Positions 60,812-64,000 of a stretch of DNA of 64,000 nt are shown here, one piece after another. The notes under the pieces were generated by a model, which was not told the origin of the DNA, made no database searches, and was given only the letters and a program-made list of their open reading frames with translations. Source of the DNA: Bradyrhizobium iriomotense (GTDB lineage: Bacteria; Pseudomonadota; Alphaproteobacteria; Rhizobiales; Xanthobacteraceae); contig NZ_JAFCLP010000006.1 in NCBI RefSeq assembly GCF_018129405.1, positions 248,001 to 312,000 on the forward strand. Reading direction: 5' to 3'. Within the stretch, counting starts at the first letter, position 1; each line of letters opens with the position of its first letter. The position numbers were made by a program, and so were the translations under genes.

Positions 60812-60946
60812 GCCCCAGCGGCGTAGCTAATGTTCGCCAAAATATGTGCTCGAAAGTACACTCTACTAAAAATAGTATCAATCTATTTGCGATAAGAAAA
60901 CGTGTGGCAGCCGGTTCAGTCTAGGCCTGTCGGTGTTCGACCGAGG

Positions 60947-61678
60947 CTAGGGCTGAAACGGCGACAATAGCCCGGAATACGTCTTCGGTCGCGGCGCCGC
61001 GTAGGGCCCCAGTCGCGACGTCTTCAGCCGCAGCCGCACCAGCGATTCCGCCAGCGTCACCGCAGCAGTGACGCCGTCGACCACGGGCAGATCGTGGGTT
61101 GCGGCAAGCTCATTGGCGAGATCGGCCATGCCGGCGCAGCCGAGCACGATGGCCTCTGCCCGGTCGTCACGGATGGCGGCGGTGATCTCCGCCGAGATCT
61201 TGCCGAGCGCGTCCGCGTTGCGCTCCTCGAGTGCGAGCACCGGGACCTCGGCGGCGCGCACGCGGGCGCAGCGATCAGCGAGGCCGTACTTCTTGAGATT
61301 ATGCTCGATCGGCACTATGGAGACGCCCAGCGTCGTCACCACGGCAAAGCGCGCCGCGATCAGGCTCGCCATGTGGAAGCCGGCTTCGCCAATGCCGATC
61401 ACCGGCGCTTTCGCGGCGGCGCGCGCGGCATCGAGGCCAGTGTCGTCGAAGCAGGCGATGATGTGCGCATCCGCGCCGTCGCGATCGGCGTCGCGGATGC
61501 AGCCGAGCATGCCGGGCACCGCAAAAGCCTCGTCGTAAAAACCCTCGATCGAGACCGGGCCCATCGCGGGCTGGCGCGCATCGATCACGGTGTCGGGCAG
61601 GGCAACGCTGCGCGCCGCAGCGGCGATCTTCGCCGTCATCGACGCCGTGGTGTTGGGATTGACGACGTGAAGCCGCAT
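60947..61678 (-). CDS. Asp/Glu/hydantoin racemase family protein
   Basis: 243 residues starting MRLHVVNPNTTASMTAKIA. The two catalytic cysteines of the Asp/Glu-hydantoin racemase superfamily lie in AHIIACFDDTGLDAA and EAIVLGCAGMADLA. It belongs to the HyuE-like group, interconverting enantiomers of amino acids or hydantoins. Immediately upstream are Pot-type ABC permease genes in the same orientation, an arrangement common in Bradyrhizobium. The last 67 codons are duplicated at 58925, beyond the cassette. Its 3' end may have been supplied by the cassette. Confidence 0.9.
   Translation of the reverse strand: MRLHVVNPNTTASMTAKIAAAARSVALPDTVIDARQPAMGPVSIEGFYDEAFAVPGMLGCIRDADRDGADAHIIACFDDTGLDAARAAAKAPVIGIGEAGFHMASLIAARFAVVTTLGVSIVPIEHNLKKYGLADRCARVRAAEVPVLALEERNADALGKISAEITAAIRDDRAEAIVLGCAGMADLANELAATHDLPVVDGVTAAVTLAESLVRLRLKTSRLGPYAAPRPKTYSGLLSPFQP
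60950..61149. repeat. Direct repeat, right copy (racemase 3' end)
   Basis: Partner of 58925-59124; lies inside the intact racemase gene. Confidence 0.88.
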
Positions 61679-61698
61679 CGCGATCACACAAGCCCTTG

Positions 61699-62577
61699 TC
61701 AGACAAGCCCTTTGCCGGCGTCCGAGCCCTTGGCCGCCTGCCGCTTGTTGAGCACGTGGATGGTGCCGAGCGCAAGCGTGATCACCGTGAACGAGACGGC
61801 CGAGATCACGGTGCCGAGCGCATAGATGTCGGGGTTGGTCACGGTGGTGGTGAGGCCCTGCAGATCCAGCGGCAACGTGTTCACGGCTCCGATCGCCTGG
61901 CTGGAGCGCGCGAGCTCGTCCCAGGACAGCGTGAAGCCGAACAGGCCGATACCGATCACCGAGGGCAGGATGATCGGCAGCACGACGTGACGGAAGGTCT
62001 GCCACGGCGTCGCCCCGAGATCGCGCGCGGCTTCCTCGAGGCGCGGATCGAAGCGATTGAAGATCGCGAACATGATGAGCAGCCCGAACGGCAGCGTCCA
62101 GGTCAGGTGTGCACCGAGCCCTGATGTGAGCAGGCCCATCGAGGTCTCGAAATTCTCGTTCCAGTGCGCCTTGATCAGGTCGTCGATGATGCGGAATTCA
62201 AGCGAGATGCCGAGCGAGGTGATGATCGAGGGAACGATGAGACTGGCGATCGCCGAGTAGAACAGGATGCTTTGCGCCTTGAATTTCCTGCGGAAGGCCA
62301 TGCCGGCGGCGACCGACAGCACGACGGTGACGATCATCACGATGACGCCGAGCAGCAGCGAGCGGCGGAAGGCCGCGCCGAGATCGACGATGCCGGTGCC
62401 CTGGAACAGTTTTGCGATCCAGAACGTCGACACGCCGTTCATCGGGAAGGTGAGGCCGCCCTGCGGGCCCTGGAACGACAGCACGTAGATCGCGATCATC
62501 GGGCCGTAGAGGAACAGCGTGTAGGCCGCGAAGAAGACCGCGAGCACGTAGAAAGAGCGCGGGCGTCCTTCCTTCAT
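61699..62577 (-). CDS. Polyamine-type ABC transporter permease, PotC-like
   Basis: 292-residue permease with about six transmembrane segments (FYVLAVFFAAYTLFLYGPMI, VIVMIVTVVLSVAAGMAF and others) and the EAA loop EEAARDLGATPWQTFRHVVLPII, which docks on the ATPase. It belongs to the PotC/YdcV type of spermidine/putrescine-like importers. It starts 2 bp past the PotB-like gene and ends 20 bp before the racemase start. Confidence 0.92.
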   Translation of the reverse strand: MKEGRPRSFYVLAVFFAAYTLFLYGPMIAIYVLSFQGPQGGLTFPMNGVSTFWIAKLFQGTGIVDLGAAFRRSLLLGVIVMIVTVVLSVAAGMAFRRKFKAQSILFYSAIASLIVPSIITSLGISLEFRIIDDLIKAHWNENFETSMGLLTSGLGAHLTWTLPFGLLIMFAIFNRFDPRLEEAARDLGATPWQTFRHVVLPIILPSVIGIGLFGFTLSWDELARSSQAIGAVNTLPLDLQGLTTTVTNPDIYALGTVISAVSFTVITLALGTIHVLNKRQAAKGSDAGKGLV

Positions 62578-62579
62578 GC

Positions 62580-63539
62580 TCAGAGCTCCTTTTTGATGTC
62601 GACGATGCGCGACATCATGGTGATGATCAGGAAGGTGATCGCGAGCAGGATCACCGCGTTCGCGGCGGCAGCCGGGAACTGCAGCGCGTTGACCCGCGTC
62701 TCGATGATCTTGCCGGCCGCCGCGATCTGCTGGCCGCCCATCACGCCGATGGTGATGAAGTCGCCCATCACGATGGTGATGACGAAGATCGAGCCGATCA
62801 CGATGCCGGGCTTGGCCAGCGGAATGACGACGTTGACGAGGGTCTGGAAGCCGGTGGCGCCGGCGTCATAGGCGGCCTCGATCAGCGACTTGTCGATGCG
62901 CACCATCGAATTGAAGATCGGCACCACCATGAAGAAGGTGAAGAGGTGGACCAGTGCCAGCACCACGGAGAATTCGGAGAACAGCAGCCATTCCAGCGGA
63001 TGGTTGATCAGCCCTGTCTTGACGAGGCCGGAATTGACGAGGCCGTTGCGACCGAGCAGCGGGATCCAGGCGATCATGCGGATCACGTTGGAGGTCCAGA
63101 ACGGGATCGTGCAGAGCAGCGACAATCCCATCTGCCAGGTCTTGGACTTGACGTGGAAGGCGAGGAAATAGGCGACCCAGAAGCCGATGAAGAGGGTGAT
63201 GGCCCAGACCATGAAGCAGAGCTTCAGCGTCATCAGATAGGTCTTGCCGATGGTGCAGAGTTCGGGAAGCTGCGCGATGCAGCCTTCGAACGTGTCGGTG
63301 TAGCCGCGGCCGGAGAAGGCCGGCAGCAACTGGTATTCGTTGTAGTCCCAGAAGGACACGATGACGACGAACACCAGCGGAATCAGGAAGAAGGCGAGGA
63401 ACACCAGCATCATCGGCCCGGCCTGGAGCCAGGAGATGAAGGACGGCGACAGGCGCGCCGCTTTGCTGCGGCGCGCCGTCTCCGATCCCCGGACGAGGTC
63501 CGGGGATGCCTGATGCAGGATGTCCTCTGACGTGTCCAT
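62580..63539 (-). CDS. Polyamine-type ABC transporter permease, PotB-like
   Basis: 319 residues from the ATG at 63539 (MDTSEDILHQASPDL). About six transmembrane helices, the first being GPMMLVFLAFFLIPLVFVVIVSF, and the EAA loop EAAYDAGATGFQTLVNVVIPLA. It pairs with the PotC-like permease (2 bp gap). The start at 63587 would overlap the binding-protein gene and is rejected. Confidence 0.92.
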   Translation of the reverse strand: MDTSEDILHQASPDLVRGSETARRSKAARLSPSFISWLQAGPMMLVFLAFFLIPLVFVVIVSFWDYNEYQLLPAFSGRGYTDTFEGCIAQLPELCTIGKTYLMTLKLCFMVWAITLFIGFWVAYFLAFHVKSKTWQMGLSLLCTIPFWTSNVIRMIAWIPLLGRNGLVNSGLVKTGLINHPLEWLLFSEFSVVLALVHLFTFFMVVPIFNSMVRIDKSLIEAAYDAGATGFQTLVNVVIPLAKPGIVIGSIFVITIVMGDFITIGVMGGQQIAAAGKIIETRVNALQFPAAAANAVILLAITFLIITMMSRIVDIKKEL

Positions 63540-63543
63540 CAAT

Positions 63544-64000
63544 TTAGGCCGCGATGAACTCGTTCCATTTGCGGACCATGTAGTCATTCTCGTCCATCAC
63601 GGCGTTCCAGCAGGCAACGCCGCCCATGCGGTCTTCGTAGGAGCCGCCGTCACGCACCGCGCCGGCCTTTTCCAGCAGCGAGCCGTCGGGCGCCTTGATG
63701 TCCTTCTCGGCCGGCTTGCCTTCCATCCAGTACGCCCACTCGTAGGGCTCCATGTGCGCCTTCGCGGTGGAGAGCACGGCCGAGTAGTAGCCCTGGCGGT
63801 TGAGATAGGCGCCGGCATAGCCGGACAGGAACCAGTTCACGAACTCATAGGCCCATTCGAGCTTGGCACCCGACACGCCCTTGGAGACGCAGAAGCCCGA
63901 GGCCCAGGAGCGATAGCCTTCCTTGAGCGGCTGGAAGGTGCAGGGGATGCCCATCGAGCGCACCTTCGTCACCGCCGGGGACCACATCGACTGGATCACG
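63544..64000 (-). CDS. Polyamine-type ABC transporter substrate-binding protein (5' end cut by window)
   Basis: C-terminal 151 residues of a PotD-like periplasmic binding protein (GFCVSKGVSGAKLEWAYEFVNWF, AYLNRQGYYSAVLSTAKAHM). The gene continues past the right edge. It ends 4 bp before the PotB-like start. Confidence 0.88.
   Translation of the reverse strand, partial: VIQSMWSPAVTKVRSMGIPCTFQPLKEGYRSWASGFCVSKGVSGAKLEWAYEFVNWFLSGYAGAYLNRQGYYSAVLSTAKAHMEPYEWAYWMEGKPAEKDIKAPDGSLLEKAGAVRDGGSYEDRMGGVACWNAVMDENDYMVRKWNEFIAA

Larger units (their letters stand above)
59125..60949. mobile_element. Three-Cys-motif/TcmP cassette inserted in the racemase gene
   Basis: 1.8 kb, AT-richer than both flanks, with two overlapping convergent genes and no integrase or transposase. 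It is bounded by the 200 bp direct repeat of the racemase 3' end. The arrangement fits site-specific integration into the 3' end of a conserved gene, with the element restoring the gene. The terminator beyond the left copy indicates that side holds the original operon end. Confidence 0.65.

Noticed and set aside
59125-60949. Insertion sequence
   Set aside because: No transposase, no terminal inverted repeats and a 200 bp flanking repeat far longer than any target-site duplication.

Overview
The window looks like a chromosomal segment of a Bradyrhizobium-type alphaproteobacterium. This is inferred from the very high GC content, the gene families present (Anbu cluster, DUF3126, zf-CHCC, Dpp and Pot transporters, many acyl-CoA enzymes) and five kinds of dispersed palindromic intergenic elements. 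No plasmid or phage backbone genes are visible. Two AT-richer insertions interrupt the otherwise uniform host DNA.

Layout: 1-5.9 kb holds the Anbu proteasome-like peptidase with its usual partners (transglutaminase-like protein, alpha-E protein, circularly permuted ATP-grasp protein), interrupted by an AhpD-like protein and a flavin monooxygenase. 6.1-13 kb holds housekeeping and small-molecule genes: CinA-like, Gpt, a core-MetE-like methyltransferase, a glutathione transferase, a DsbA-like isomerase, a quinone reductase and an enoyl-CoA hydratase. 13.1-27.9 kb is a peptide, amide and D-amino-acid utilisation locus: amidase, two M20 hydrolases, an MlrC-like M81 peptidase, a complete Dpp-type ABC transporter with two tandemly duplicated binding proteins, and a D-amino-acid dehydrogenase behind a tandem glycine riboswitch. 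28-35.5 kb carries GT-C-like membrane proteins, an MFS pump, and a TetR regulator divergent from an enoyl-CoA hydratase with a clear palindromic operator between them.

About 35.8-39.97 kb is an accessory island next to a tRNA-Leu(UAA) gene. It holds a truncated HEPN/RES-type toxin remnant, a divergent pair of nuclease-like genes, and a membrane protein with a collagen-like tail. 40-51 kb returns to host genes: a lipoprotein, an FAD monooxygenase, a zinc-finger protein, CysE, DUF3126, then an electron-transfer module (FprA-type reductase, 7Fe ferredoxin, molybdopterin oxidoreductase) divergent from an AraC regulator. 52.5-54.9 kb encodes an 812-residue protein that strings together four apparent cell-wall-enzyme domains without a signal peptide. 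55-58.7 kb has small envelope proteins, a gamma-carbonic anhydrase and a small Rmf/CrpP-like protein.

At 58.9-61.2 kb a roughly 1.8 kb cassette encoding a DUF5131 (phage Gp37/Gp68, three-Cys motif) protein and a convergent three-Cys-motif partner protein (TcmP-like) is bracketed by a 200 bp direct repeat of the 3' end of a racemase gene. This is the most system-like novelty in the window. The window ends in the racemase and a Pot-type (spermidine/putrescine-like) ABC transporter, cut off within its binding protein.
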